From: Paenarthrobacter aurescens | GTDB taxonomy: Bacteria; Actinomycetota; Actinomycetes; Actinomycetales; Micrococcaceae | DNA: 64,000 nt | Assembly: GCF_025421775.1 (NCBI RefSeq) | Contig: NZ_JAOEFX010000007.1 | Span: forward strand, 186,001-250,000 | Direction of reading: 5' to 3' | Part shown: in pieces, positions 16,423 through 25,005 of the stretch | How positions within the stretch are numbered: position 1 is the stretch's first letter | Layout of the letters: every line of letters starts with the position of its first letter | Notes under the pieces: generated by a model | Told to the model about the DNA's origin: nothing | The model's input: the letters and a program-made list of their open reading frames with translations, nothing else | Databases searched by the model: none | Translations under genes and position numbers: made by a program

Positions 16423-17590
16423 CCCGGGTCAGTAAAGGCGCGGGCTCCTTGTAAGCGTCGGCTGCGGAACCGCGCACGGTCACCTTGGCAGCATGCCCGA
16501 CGACGGCGGCCAAGGCTTGGTTGGTGGGCGGACTCCCCGGCTGAACGTGTCCGTAACGCACCGCGGTTTCGCGTTGCTCGCGGGCGCCGTTACCCCGCCT
16601 CAATAGCTCCGCGATCCCCGCTTTGACAAGGTCCAACTCGCCCTGGTCGTCCAGCACCGGGCTCACGTAATCCACCAGGGCCCACACGACCTCCGCGGCC
16701 GGCTGCGGACGGAAATCACCAAAATCCAGCAGATCTCCGCGCAGCCCCGAATTACTGGCCTGCCAGCTCGCCATCCGCAGGAGTGCGGTGGGCACAGCGG
16801 TGGGATCAACGCCGTCGAGCATTTCCAGCGAAGCCGTCTCCACCAAAGCCCGCACCAGAACGGCAATCAATGCCGCGTCCTCGGATCGAAGGGAAACATC
16901 GGCAACCCGGACCTCTACGGTGGGGTGGTTCATGGAGATTCGGGCATCGAAGTAGATCATGCCTTCATCCATGATGACGCCCGTCTCCAAGAGGCGCTTG
17001 ACGATGCGTCGGTAGGCGGTGAGCGAGCCGAAAACAGCCGAAGGTCCGGCGGTCGGCCACCGGTTCCAGGCCTGCGTGCGGTAGCTGTCGAACCCGGTGG
17101 GAAGTCCGCGCCAGAAAGGCGAGTTGGCTGTAAGGGCCGTGAGCACAGCAAGTTTGTCGCGGATGTGGTCCAGCACCACCACACCTTCCTCAGGCGACTC
17201 CACCGAGGTGTGCACGTGGAATCCGCACGTCAGTTGCTCCGTCGCGATGATGCCGAATCGATCCAGCATCGCGGCATATCGGGGATCCGGCGTGGTGTGT
17301 GTATTCGAGGCCAGCGGAGAAGTAGCGATCGCGGCAACCCGGGCACCGTGCTGACGGGCGGCCTCGTTAGCCATGGCCCGGCCGCGATGAATCTGCTGCA
17401 GGAGCTCGCCGTAGCTGTGGCACGGACGGGTCTGGGTTTCGATCTGCTCCAGTTTGAATTCATAGCTGAGGCTCGTGGCAGTTGTGGGCGCCGGCTCACG
17501 GCCTGACAGGATCGCGTCCGCGAGGGCGAGGGGCTCTCCCGTCGCAGGATCGACGATGAGCAGCTCTTCCTCAACCCCGAAAGTCCGCAT
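16409..17590 (-). CDS. YbdK-type carboxylate-amine ligase (glutamate-cysteine ligase family 2)
   Basis: Protein of 393 aa starting MRTFGVEEELLIVD, the characteristic N-terminus of the GCS2/YbdK family; further landmarks are GFHVHTSVES and RISMNHPTVEVRVADV. YbdK has weak glutamate-cysteine ligase activity in E. coli; in actinobacteria relatives join a carboxylate to an amine with ATP. I choose ATG 17590 because homology begins exactly there; an in-frame ATG at 17683 would start inside the 100-bp repeat. It overlaps the 3' end of the membrane protein gene by 14 bp. Confidence 0.83.
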   Translation of the reverse strand: MRTFGVEEELLIVDPATGEPLALADAILSGREPAPTTATSLSYEFKLEQIETQTRPCHSYGELLQQIHRGRAMANEAARQHGARVAAIATSPLASNTHTTPDPRYAAMLDRFGIIATEQLTCGFHVHTSVESPEEGVVVLDHIRDKLAVLTALTANSPFWRGLPTGFDSYRTQAWNRWPTAGPSAVFGSLTAYRRIVKRLLETGVIMDEGMIYFDARISMNHPTVEVRVADVSLRSEDAALIAVLVRALVETASLEMLDGVDPTAVPTALLRMASWQASNSGLRGDLLDFGDFRPQPAAEVVWALVDYVSPVLDDQGELDLVKAGIAELLRRGNGAREQRETAVRYGHVQPGSPPTNQALAAVVGHAAKVTVRGSAADAYKEPAPLLTRVRRP

Positions 17591-17666
17591 GCTCCATTCT
17601 GCGCCACGGCACCCAGTGAAGACAGAGAGAGGACAGAGACTTGGCGGGTTGGTCCAACGGGCCATC

Positions 17667-17766
17667 AAATTCCGCTGGATCATCGCCGGGAGCCGCAGGA
17701 GGAGAGCCCGGAATTCCGGGCTTCACCAGTCGTGCGCGAGCCGATGATCCAGCAGAATTTCGTGGA
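17667..17766. repeat. 100-bp hairpin repeat, copy 1
   Basis: 97 of 100 bases match copy 2 at 18652-18751. The ends are inverted repeats (left AAATTCCGCTGGATCATCG, right CGATGATCCAGCAGAATTT), giving a long stem with a roughly 60-nt loop that itself contains CCCGGAATTCCGGG. It sits between the divergent ligase and nuclease-like genes. It contains no transposase and is not coding. Confidence 0.85.
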
Positions 17767-17828
17767 CCGTATCCACATAGCCCGGGCTCCCCGCTCTGAA
17801 CCCACCCGGATCGTGGCTAGCTGGCAAC

Positions 17829-18650
17829 ATGGATGCAGTCGAATTTCTCATGTCAGTGGGCGGCGTGGCGAGGGTCGGCCTCCTCAAGCAACATGGTCAC
17901 ACGTCAGCGGAGCTCCAGAAACGAGGGGCCTACCAACCTCGACACGGTATCTGGGCACTGCCAACGGCAGATAAGGACCTCCTCACCGCCCTGGTAAACA
18001 ACGGACACCTGACGTGCGCCAGTGCCGCCGTCCGCTATGGGCTCTGGCTGAAGGACAGGCCGACGCAAATCCATGTGGCAACGAAGCACAACAGGGGCCG
18101 GGGGTTCGTTCGGCATGGTGGACTCCGCGTGGGCTCGGAGGCGCTCATGCCTGTTGCTTCAGTGGAAGACACAGTCCTCCATGCACTGAACTGTCTCCCG
18201 GACGTCGATGCCATTGCGGTGGCACAGTCGGCCATGAGGAACCTCGGAGTTCCACGGGAAGTCCTGGAGGGAGAACTGCGGGCCAACTACTTCGGGAACG
18301 CAAGGAGGCGTCTACGGATGGCCGATGGCTTGTCCGAATCGGTTCCGGAGATCAGTGCACGCCTCTTGTTTGAAGCAGAGGGCCTCCCCTTTGAACGTCA
18401 GGTTCGCATCTCCGGCGTGGGGCGCGTGGACACCCTGATTGACGGGTGGCTGATCGTGGAGGTCAATGGCTATCAATTCCACAGCTCACGGGCTGCCTGG
18501 CGAAACGACATGAACCGGTTGAACGCGGCACAGGCAAGGGGTTTCCAGGTGTTGTCCTTTGCCCCGGAACAGATTTGGAACTCAGCTGATGACGTCATGG
18601 CCCAGATTCGCTGGTTCCTGGCGCAAGGAAGGCCGTATGGTCGACGTTGA
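17829..18650 (+). CDS. AbiEi-like HTH plus DUF559 (PD-(D/E)XK nuclease-like) protein
   Basis: Protein of 273 aa. The N-terminal 60-70 residues resemble the winged-helix part of AbiEi-type proteins (VARVGLLKQHGHTSAEL). The C-terminal part (about 180-268) is a DUF559/Vsr-like fold: Asp in GRVDTLIDG, Glu in LIVEVNG, then FHS, RND and the closing QVLSFAPEQIW. This suggests a nuclease fold; activity is unproven. ATG 17829 has no good ribosome binding site. The gene lies exactly between two nearly identical 100-bp hairpin repeats and its stop abuts copy 2, so gene and repeats may move together. Confidence 0.7.
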   Translation: MDAVEFLMSVGGVARVGLLKQHGHTSAELQKRGAYQPRHGIWALPTADKDLLTALVNNGHLTCASAAVRYGLWLKDRPTQIHVATKHNRGRGFVRHGGLRVGSEALMPVASVEDTVLHALNCLPDVDAIAVAQSAMRNLGVPREVLEGELRANYFGNARRRLRMADGLSESVPEISARLLFEAEGLPFERQVRISGVGRVDTLIDGWLIVEVNGYQFHSSRAAWRNDMNRLNAAQARGFQVLSFAPEQIWNSADDVMAQIRWFLAQGRPYGRR

Positions 18651-18651
18651 G

Positions 18652-18751
18652 AAATTCTGCTGGATCATCGCCGGGAGCCGCAGGAGGAGAGCCCCGAGTT
18701 CCGGGCTTCACCAGTCGTGCGCGAGCCGATGATCCAGCAGAATTTCGTGGA
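18652..18751. repeat. 100-bp hairpin repeat, copy 2
   Basis: Same orientation as copy 1, 985 bp away, three mismatches in 100. Here the terminal inverted repeats are perfect over 20 bp (18651-18670 with 18727-18746). It fills the whole gap between the nuclease-like stop (18650) and the convergent murA-like stop (18754), and could act as a bidirectional terminator. Confidence 0.88.
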
Positions 18752-18753
18752 TC

Positions 18754-20277
18754 CTAGTCCTGGAAGTACTCGATCTTCGCGCCGATGGTGTTCAGCCGCT
18801 CAGCCAGGTCCTCGTAGCCACGCTCGATCACGTAGATGTTGCGCAGCTCGGACGTGCCCCGGGCTGCCAGCATCGCCAGAAGCAAGCAGGCGGCAGGGCG
18901 GAGGGCCGGCGGGCAGCCGATCTCCGCGGCGCGCCACTTGGTGGGTCCGTTGACGTAGATCCGGTGCGGATCCAGCAGCTGAACCTGGGCGCCCAGCTTG
19001 TTGAGCTCGGTCAAGTAGATGGCACGGTTTTCGTAGACCCAGTCGTGGATCATGGTCTGGCCTTCGGCATTGCCAGCGATCACCGCGAAGAATGGCAGGT
19101 TGTCGATGTTGAGTCCAGGGAACGGCATCGGGTGGATCTTGTCCTGCGGTGCGCGGAGTTCGGAGGGCTTGGTGGTCACATCCACCAGGCGCGTGCGACC
19201 ATTGCGGGCCATGTATTCGCCGGAGACCTCGAGGTTCTGGCCCATCTGCTCCAGGGTGGCGAGCTCGATTTCCATGAACTCGATGGGGACCCGGCGGATG
19301 GTGACCTCGGAGTTGGTGACGATTCCCGCGGTGATCAGGCTCATGGCCTCGATGGGATCCTCGGACGGGAAGTACTCGATGTCCACATCGATAGCGGGCC
19401 GGCCGGAAATCTTCAGCGTGGTGGTCCCCACGCCGTCAATCTCCACGCCCAGTCCCTGCAGGTAGAAGCAAAGGTCCTGCACCATGTAGTTGGGGCTGGC
19501 GTTGCGGATGACCGTGGTGCCTTCGCGGTGCGCGGCGGCCATGATGGCGTTCTCGGTGACCGTATCGCCACGCTCGGTCAGGACGAACGAGCGGCTATGA
19601 CCGTCGGCTGGGGGCGCAGTCACGGAGTAGAAACCGGACCTGGCTTCCACTGACAGTCCGAACTGGCGAAGGGCCTGCATATGGGGTTCAACGGTGCGGG
19701 TTCCGAGGTCGCAGCCACCGGCGTAGGGCAGCAGATATTCGTTGGTCTCATCCAGCAGCGGTCCGAGCAGCATGATGACGCTTCGGGTCCGACGGGCAGC
19801 GTCGACGTCCATTGACCCAAGATCCAGGACCTCGGGCCGGCGGATGCGGAGGTCGCTTCCGTTGAGCCAGGTGCATTCGACGCCGATGGAGGTCAGGACT
19901 TCGACGATCCTGTTGACTTCTTCAATCCGGGCCAAGCGGCGCAGCGTCGTGGTGCCACGGTTGATAAGGCTCGCGCACAGAAGCGCGACGCCGGCATTCT
20001 TACTGCTGTTGACATCCACTTCGCCGGAGAGCGTCCGGCCGCCCTCCACACGGAGGTGGGTCATCTGCGGCTTGCCGACTTTGACGATGGAGCGCCCAAA
20101 GATGGCCTCGAGTCGTTCGATCATTCGCAGGCTGAGATTTTGTTTGCCCTGTTCCATCCGGGCGATTGCACTCTGGCTGGTTCCCAGCTCAGTAGCCAAC
20201 TGCCCCTGCGTCCAGCCCTTTTCGCTGCGGGCGTTGCGGAGCAGGAGGCCTACATGTTCGGCGGTAGGTTGCGTCAT
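18754..20277 (-). CDS. XRE-type HTH fused to MurA-like enolpyruvyl transferase
   Basis: Protein of 507 aa. Residues 1-62 are a Cro/CI-type helix-turn-helix (GWTQGQLATELGTSQSAIAR), and residues about 70-507 are a complete UDP-GlcNAc 1-carboxyvinyltransferase domain. Catalytic features are kept: the UDP-GlcNAc/PEP lysine in SSKNAGV and the fosfomycin-target cysteine (Cys189 in AGGCDLG). MurA normally has about 420 residues and no HTH. It could be a working second MurA with a regulatory domain, or a regulator sensing UDP-GlcNAc. It is monocistronic, convergent with the nuclease-like gene. Confidence 0.85.
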   Translation of the reverse strand: MTQPTAEHVGLLLRNARSEKGWTQGQLATELGTSQSAIARMEQGKQNLSLRMIERLEAIFGRSIVKVGKPQMTHLRVEGGRTLSGEVDVNSSKNAGVALLCASLINRGTTTLRRLARIEEVNRIVEVLTSIGVECTWLNGSDLRIRRPEVLDLGSMDVDAARRTRSVIMLLGPLLDETNEYLLPYAGGCDLGTRTVEPHMQALRQFGLSVEARSGFYSVTAPPADGHSRSFVLTERGDTVTENAIMAAAHREGTTVIRNASPNYMVQDLCFYLQGLGVEIDGVGTTTLKISGRPAIDVDIEYFPSEDPIEAMSLITAGIVTNSEVTIRRVPIEFMEIELATLEQMGQNLEVSGEYMARNGRTRLVDVTTKPSELRAPQDKIHPMPFPGLNIDNLPFFAVIAGNAEGQTMIHDWVYENRAIYLTELNKLGAQVQLLDPHRIYVNGPTKWRAAEIGCPPALRPAACLLLAMLAARGTSELRNIYVIERGYEDLAERLNTIGAKIEYFQD

Positions 20278-20489
20278 ATCCCAGAAATATCACAAGTGAG
20301 CTAGAACTCGAGAACAAAACGCCGTTTCAGCGGTAAAGATCACACCGTACCCATCCTGTGCGATAAACAGCTGACGACGGCGGCGGGTGCCTCTGGGCGG
20401 GCACGTCACCCCGTTCACGTAAGGGGAGAAGTCCCCATTGTGCCCAATGGAAGGATAGCGAACGATGATGGGAAAGCTCAGGGGGAATC

Positions 20490-21476
20490 ATGCCTTTCTA
20501 CGGCGCCGACGTCGACCAGCTCAAAGCACTCTCCAAGTCGTTGGCCAACGGCGCGTCATTGCTGACCAACAGGGCACGGGAGCTCGATTCGTTGATCGGT
20601 CAGGGATTGGCCGGCCAGGGCGGCGGCTGGCAGGGCCAGGATGCCAAGCGTTTCGCCGCAGATTGGCAGGGCCGCCTGAGGCCGTTGTTGGAGAGAACCA
20701 CGCGAGGCCTGGAAGAGGCATCACAGTCCGTGCTCACCAATGCCGACCAGCAGTCCTCGGCGTCCACGGAGGGGGGCGGCGGCACTGACAGCGGCGGCGG
20801 CTCAGGTGATTCAGGCAAACCCGGGAACGACGCCACCACCAAGACCGCAACCAATCCGAACCCCGACCGGCCCTCACCCCAGGAAATCCTGGACAACTAC
20901 CAGGTGAGCGACGCTGAGACCACCAATTGGCCCGGCGACTGGGACCCCCTGCGCTTTGTGGTGGACCAGAAGGAAGTCACCAAGAAGGAAGCCGAACTGC
21001 TGAACGGCCTTGGTCCTTTCGAGCTGAATGCCTTCAAGGACATTCACGATGACGCGTTCAGCAGTGCGGATGAGCGCTTCCCCAGCGCCGACCGGAACGA
21101 TGACCAGAATGACGCCTTCCGACACGCCTACTGGAACGCCCTGATGGTCAAGGAGTTCGGCGCCGATTGGGCTGAGGACTACGCTACGGCCCACGAACAA
21201 CTGCCCGGAAACCCGGCTCCCCGTGAGGCGATGGATCTGTACAACAATGAGGTGGGCCGCAACGTGGCCATAGCCAACCCGGATGCCAGTGCTGAGGAGC
21301 TCGCAGATTTGATCGAAGAAGCCGTGAACAACGGCGACACGGTGGTGGTGGGGCCGGACCTGCTGCCGCATCCGTCCAACGAAGTCCCCATGGACCAGAC
21401 GGGCGACGCCAACAATGCCCAGCCCGCACCGGGCGAGGATCCCGAGTTCAACGACGAGTCACGGACCACCTCATGA
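20490..21476 (+). CDS. WXG100-like N-domain with C-terminal toxin-type domain (DUF6973-like)
   Basis: Protein of 328 aa without signal peptide. Residues 1-85 resemble WXG100/LXG helices used for type VII export, with a GGGW turn at Trp47. Residues 88-130 are a low-complexity Gly/Ser/Thr linker. Residues about 130-290 hold conserved-looking motifs NDAFRHAYWNA (207-217), TAHE (233-236) and MDLYNNEVGR (248-257), which I associate with the DUF6973 domain of polymorphic toxins. ATG 20490 has GGGGGAA ahead. The stop overlaps the next start (ATGA), where a lipoprotein could serve as immunity protein (inference). No ESX core genes are in the window. Confidence 0.68.
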   Translation: MPFYGADVDQLKALSKSLANGASLLTNRARELDSLIGQGLAGQGGGWQGQDAKRFAADWQGRLRPLLERTTRGLEEASQSVLTNADQQSSASTEGGGGTDSGGGSGDSGKPGNDATTKTATNPNPDRPSPQEILDNYQVSDAETTNWPGDWDPLRFVVDQKEVTKKEAELLNGLGPFELNAFKDIHDDAFSSADERFPSADRNDDQNDAFRHAYWNALMVKEFGADWAEDYATAHEQLPGNPAPREAMDLYNNEVGRNVAIANPDASAEELADLIEEAVNNGDTVVVGPDLLPHPSNEVPMDQTGDANNAQPAPGEDPEFNDESRTTS

Positions 21477-21952
21477 GGGTCCAGCACCAGCACGATGCCC
21501 GACGGCGGGTGCGGACTTCTGGAGGCCGCGTCATCCTCGCGGGCCTGTTCACTTTTGTCCTGGCCTGCACCTTGGCCGCCTGTTCCCTGGGAGGATCCGT
21601 CATGCCCGAATCGAACGAGAAGCTCAACAGCCAGGTCCTCGCATCCGCGACGAACGGCACGGCCTTGAAGCTGGCAGATGCCACGGATTTTGAGTGGGAC
21701 CAGGCTGGCTTTGTCACGGAGGGGACCCCGGCCAAGGACATTGAAGAAGCCTTCGGCGAACCCCTCACCAAGGAGAATCGCTACACGGCGTCGCCAGCGC
21801 TGTTCGTGTTCTTAAAGGATGGCAAGGTTGCCAAAGCGGTCCGTATCGTCCCGGACGCGTTCTTCGGTGCTGATGCAAAGAAGAAATATGGCAGGGACGT
21901 GGTGCTCACGCCGCCGGAGGGGCAGAAGGGCTTCCTTAACTGGCGCGAGTAA
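21473..21952 (+). CDS. Lipoprotein, possible immunity partner
   Basis: Protein of 159 aa with a basic N-terminus, a hydrophobic stretch (20-33) and lipobox L34-A-A-C37, so it is expected to be lipid-anchored outside the membrane. The mature part (38-159) has no family I recognise. The start ATG 21473 overlaps the toxin-like gene's stop, giving strict coupling. Such a coupled small lipoprotein behind a secreted toxin fits an immunity protein protecting the cell surface, but no direct evidence is visible. Confidence 0.65.
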   Translation: MRVQHQHDARRRVRTSGGRVILAGLFTFVLACTLAACSLGGSVMPESNEKLNSQVLASATNGTALKLADATDFEWDQAGFVTEGTPAKDIEEAFGEPLTKENRYTASPALFVFLKDGKVAKAVRIVPDAFFGADAKKKYGRDVVLTPPEGQKGFLNWRE

Positions 21953-21981
21953 CCCGCGGGACCGCGGATAGCCCGGAGGAC

Positions 21982-22716
21982 CTAGACCCTCCAGTACCCC
22001 AGGGCGTCAATACGGTGCTTGTCCACGCCCAGTTCTTTACGGAGATGCTTGACGATTGCGCGGGTACTGGACGCTTCGCAGGCGATCCAAAAGAAGTCCT
22101 CGCCCACGGATACCGTGTCCGCAGACAGCGCCGCGCAGACTTCCTCCACCAAAGCGGCCCCGTCACGTTTGCGGGGAATCCAGGTGACGACGTCGGAATC
22201 TGACGTCCGCACCTCAAGGGAGGGGTCGGCGTCGTGCTGGTATTCAAGCCAGGCAGTCACGGGAGCCGCGCCCGCGGCAGTGAGCTCTCGCTCGTCCAGC
22301 AGTGAATTGATGGCAGGTATGGAGGCAGGATCGCCCACTACCCAGATCCGGCGCGGAGCCGGCTGCGGGAAGGTGAAGGAGCTGCCTTGGACCGTGGCAT
22401 CGATGGTGTCGCCGGCCCTGACGGAGCGGGCCCAGTCGGCGGCGACGCCGTTGTGCATCGCGAAGTCCATGCTGAACGTGCCTGCCGCCGGGGAGGCATT
22501 GACCAAGGTGTAAGCGCGTTGGTGGGCCTTGCCGGAGTCGTCGAACCACAGCCGGATCCACATGGTGGGATGCAGGCCGCTGCGTTCCAGGAGGCCGCCG
22601 TCGCGCACGTGCACGCGGAGGAAGTCCGGGGTGACCTCTTCCGTCCCGGTGACTTCGAGGGTGAAGTCCTTGGCGCCCATCACTTTGAGGACGACGCCTT
22701 CCCAATTGCGCTTCAA
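21982..22716 (-). CDS. Siderophore-interacting protein (FAD-dependent ferric-siderophore reductase)
   Basis: Protein of 244 aa of the SIP/ViuB family: an N-terminal FAD-binding barrel with RAYTLVNA and a C-terminal SIP domain ending FFWIACEASSTRAIVKHLRKELG. It reduces ferric siderophore in the cytoplasm to release iron. The start is TTG 22716: AAGGAG lies 6 nt upstream and MKRNWEGVVLKV matches the usual N-terminus; a GTG at 22731 would place the Shine-Dalgarno inside the gene. An iron box lies in the divergent spacer, so iron-dependent repression is likely. Confidence 0.87.
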   Translation of the reverse strand: MKRNWEGVVLKVMGAKDFTLEVTGTEEVTPDFLRVHVRDGGLLERSGLHPTMWIRLWFDDSGKAHQRAYTLVNASPAAGTFSMDFAMHNGVAADWARSVRAGDTIDATVQGSSFTFPQPAPRRIWVVGDPASIPAINSLLDERELTAAGAAPVTAWLEYQHDADPSLEVRTSDSDVVTWIPRKRDGAALVEEVCAALSADTVSVGEDFFWIACEASSTRAIVKHLRKELGVDKHRIDALGYWRV

Positions 22717-22777
22717 GCAACACTCCTTCACGAACGGCCACGATTTGTGAACGGGGCCAAAGACATTTATCTTGAGC

Positions 22778-22796
22778 TTAAGTAAGCCTAACCTAA
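22778..22796. promoter_or_regulatory. IdeR/DtxR-type iron box
   Basis: TTAAGTAAGCCTAACCTAA matches the 19-bp DtxR/IdeR consensus at 16 positions. It lies between the siderophore-interacting protein gene (left) and the acylase gene (right) and could repress both when iron is sufficient. Confidence 0.8.
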
Positions 22797-22817
22797 GCTC
22801 GAAAGCGGCCAGAGATT

Positions 22818-24938
22818 ATGACGCCTGCCCCGACGCAACATTCCGCCCCGGCAGGCGGCCCCGGTACCTACCGCGATCAGTGGGGAATCCCGCACCTGTG
22901 GGCGGACTCTGCCGACGAACTCGCCTTCCTCCAAGGCACGAACGCCGCCAAGGACCGCTCCTGGCAGATCGAGCTGGAACGCTGGCGCTCCGAAGGCCGG
23001 ACAGCCGAAGTGCTGGGCCCCGACATGGTGGTCTGGGACAGATTCGCCAGGCAGGCCCGGCTGGACGATACCGCTCGCCGCTGCTTCGACAACCTCGACG
23101 CCGACACTCAGCGCTGGTGCGGACAGTACGTGGCCGGCATCAACCAAGCGCTGGCAGACGGACTCCGCGGCGGCCCCGAGTTCGACGAGTCCGCCTGTAC
23201 GCCGGAGCCCTGGAATCCGTGGACGCCGCTGGGTGTCTTCCTGGTCCATCACATCCTCTTCTCAACGTTCCCCAACAAGCTTTTCCGGGCCCATGTGGCG
23301 CGGGCACTGGGCGACGACGCCGTGAGCCTGTTCAGCATCGAAGCTCCCGTCTGGTCAGGCAGCAACGCCTGGGCCGCGCACGGCTCGACGACCGACACAG
23401 GCCTCCCGCTGATTGCAGGCGATCCCCACCGCCTAATGGAACTCCCCGGCGTGTACCAGCAGGTGCGACTGGCATGCCCGGAGTTCGACGCGATCGGCTT
23501 CGCATTCCCCGGCGTCCCCGGCCTCCCGCATTTCGCGCACACCGGCCACACCGCCTGGGCCATCACCAATGCCATGGCCGACTACCAGGACCTCTTCGAA
23601 GAGGACCTGCGACGGGTCACCGATTTCACCGGCGAACGCGTCGAGGCGCGTGGCGCGGAGGGCTGGGAACCCGCCGTCGTCAGTACCGAAACCATCACCG
23701 TCCGGGGCGGCGAGCCGGTAGCCGTCGAGATCATCGAAACCGCGCGCGGTTCGGTGATCTCTGAAGCGCCCGACGGCGGTGCCCTGAGTCTGCGCTTCCC
23801 GGCCAGAGTGGAGGGGCGGCTTGGTTTCGAGACCCTCCTTCCCCTGCTGCGGAGCCGGAACGTCTCCGACGTGGAAACAGCGTTCGATGCCTGGGTGGAG
23901 CCGGTCAACAGCGTGGTGGCCGCGGACGATTCCGGGGTCGTACGGCACTTCGTTGCGGGGCTTGTTCCGCAACGAAATCCCGCAAACCGACGCCTGCCCG
24001 CACCGGCTTACTCCGCCCGCCACGCGTGGGATGGGCAATACGTGATCCTGCCCCGCACAGAGATCCAAGAGTTTGCCGTGAGCGCGAACGACCGCACGGC
24101 GGGAGGTGGCGATGCGGTGGCCATGGAATTCGCGCCTGCGCATCGGGCGCTGCGGATCCGGGAGCTGCTGGAGACTGCGTCCGGCCCTTTGTCCGTGGAC
24201 CACATGCAAGCCATCCACACCGATACTCTGCTGGGTCCGTGGCCGCTGTTCCGGTCGCTGCTCTCCGGCCTGGACGCCGACGATTTGTCCCGCGAAGCCA
24301 AGGGATTGCGTTTGCTGTTGATGGAGTGGGATGGCCGCATGAACGCCGGAAGCCACCACGCCGCCGTTTTTGCAGCGTGGCGCGGGGGTTTGGTCCAGCG
24401 CCTCGCCCGACACCCCGCGTTTGCCCCGTTGCATGAGCCCACCGGCTACTGCCCCTTGTTCGGACCGTGGTTGTCAGTGGCGTCCCGCATTGGTTTCGCA
24501 TTGGAAACCCTGGTGGTTCGCGTCTCAGAGCTTGGCGTCAGCGTAGCCGTGGAGGCCGCCGCCGCGCTCGAAGACGTTGCGTTGGAGGAATCCATGCTGA
24601 ACGGCTCTTCGTGGGGAGACCGGCACAAACTCCTTCCCGTTCATGTCCTTCCGGGCGCCCTGGCGTCAACGGCACCCACTGCTGACCTCGGCGGAGACAC
24701 CGGGTGCGTCCTCTGCACGGAAAGCCTCCCCGGCGTTGATGACCGAAGCTTCCGCGGACCCGTAGCCCGCTACGTGTGGGACCTGTCCGATCGGCGCAAC
24801 AGCCGATGGGTCGTCCCGTTCGGCGCTTTGGGCACACCCGGTCACCAGCACTTTGCCGACCAACTCCCCCTCTGGACCGCCGGGCGACTCGCCCCTGTGG
24901 TCACTGACTGGTCCGTCCTGGTCAAAGACATTCCCTAA
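22818..24938 (+). CDS. Penicillin acylase-family Ntn-hydrolase
   Basis: Protein of 706 aa of the penicillin acylase/PvdQ family. The autoprocessing site is SGSNAWA, with Ser182 as the predicted N-terminal nucleophile of the beta chain after self-cleavage. Family members hydrolyse amide bonds of acyl side chains; PvdQ matures a siderophore and quenches acyl-homoserine lactones. Unlike most members there is no signal peptide: the N-terminus is polar and enters the fold at TYRDQWGIPHLWA, so it should be cytoplasmic. It starts 22 bp after the iron box and precedes an acyl-transferase gene, which suggests siderophore metabolism (inference). Confidence 0.83.
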   Translation: MTPAPTQHSAPAGGPGTYRDQWGIPHLWADSADELAFLQGTNAAKDRSWQIELERWRSEGRTAEVLGPDMVVWDRFARQARLDDTARRCFDNLDADTQRWCGQYVAGINQALADGLRGGPEFDESACTPEPWNPWTPLGVFLVHHILFSTFPNKLFRAHVARALGDDAVSLFSIEAPVWSGSNAWAAHGSTTDTGLPLIAGDPHRLMELPGVYQQVRLACPEFDAIGFAFPGVPGLPHFAHTGHTAWAITNAMADYQDLFEEDLRRVTDFTGERVEARGAEGWEPAVVSTETITVRGGEPVAVEIIETARGSVISEAPDGGALSLRFPARVEGRLGFETLLPLLRSRNVSDVETAFDAWVEPVNSVVAADDSGVVRHFVAGLVPQRNPANRRLPAPAYSARHAWDGQYVILPRTEIQEFAVSANDRTAGGGDAVAMEFAPAHRALRIRELLETASGPLSVDHMQAIHTDTLLGPWPLFRSLLSGLDADDLSREAKGLRLLLMEWDGRMNAGSHHAAVFAAWRGGLVQRLARHPAFAPLHEPTGYCPLFGPWLSVASRIGFALETLVVRVSELGVSVAVEAAAALEDVALEESMLNGSSWGDRHKLLPVHVLPGALASTAPTADLGGDTGCVLCTESLPGVDDRSFRGPVARYVWDLSDRRNSRWVVPFGALGTPGHQHFADQLPLWTAGRLAPVVTDWSVLVKDIP

Positions 24939-24951
24939 CCAACCCCGTTCT

Positions 24952-24991
24952 CCGCATCAGCCCGCATCAGCCCGCATCAGCCCGCATCAGC
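24952..24991 (+). repeat. Four tandem copies of a 10-bp unit
   Basis: CCGCATCAGC is repeated four times without change, directly before the ribosome binding site of the GNAT gene and 14 bp after the acylase stop. It is not part of a coding frame if the GNAT gene starts at 25006. Slippage could change spacing. Confidence 0.85.
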
Positions 24992-25005
24992 CCCCGAAGG
25001 AAACC

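Noticed and set aside
17732..17974. Frame starting MREPMIQQNF, and its twin at 18717
   Set aside because: Both start inside the two 100-bp repeats and share only the repeat-encoded residues; they diverge at once beyond it and have no ribosome binding site.
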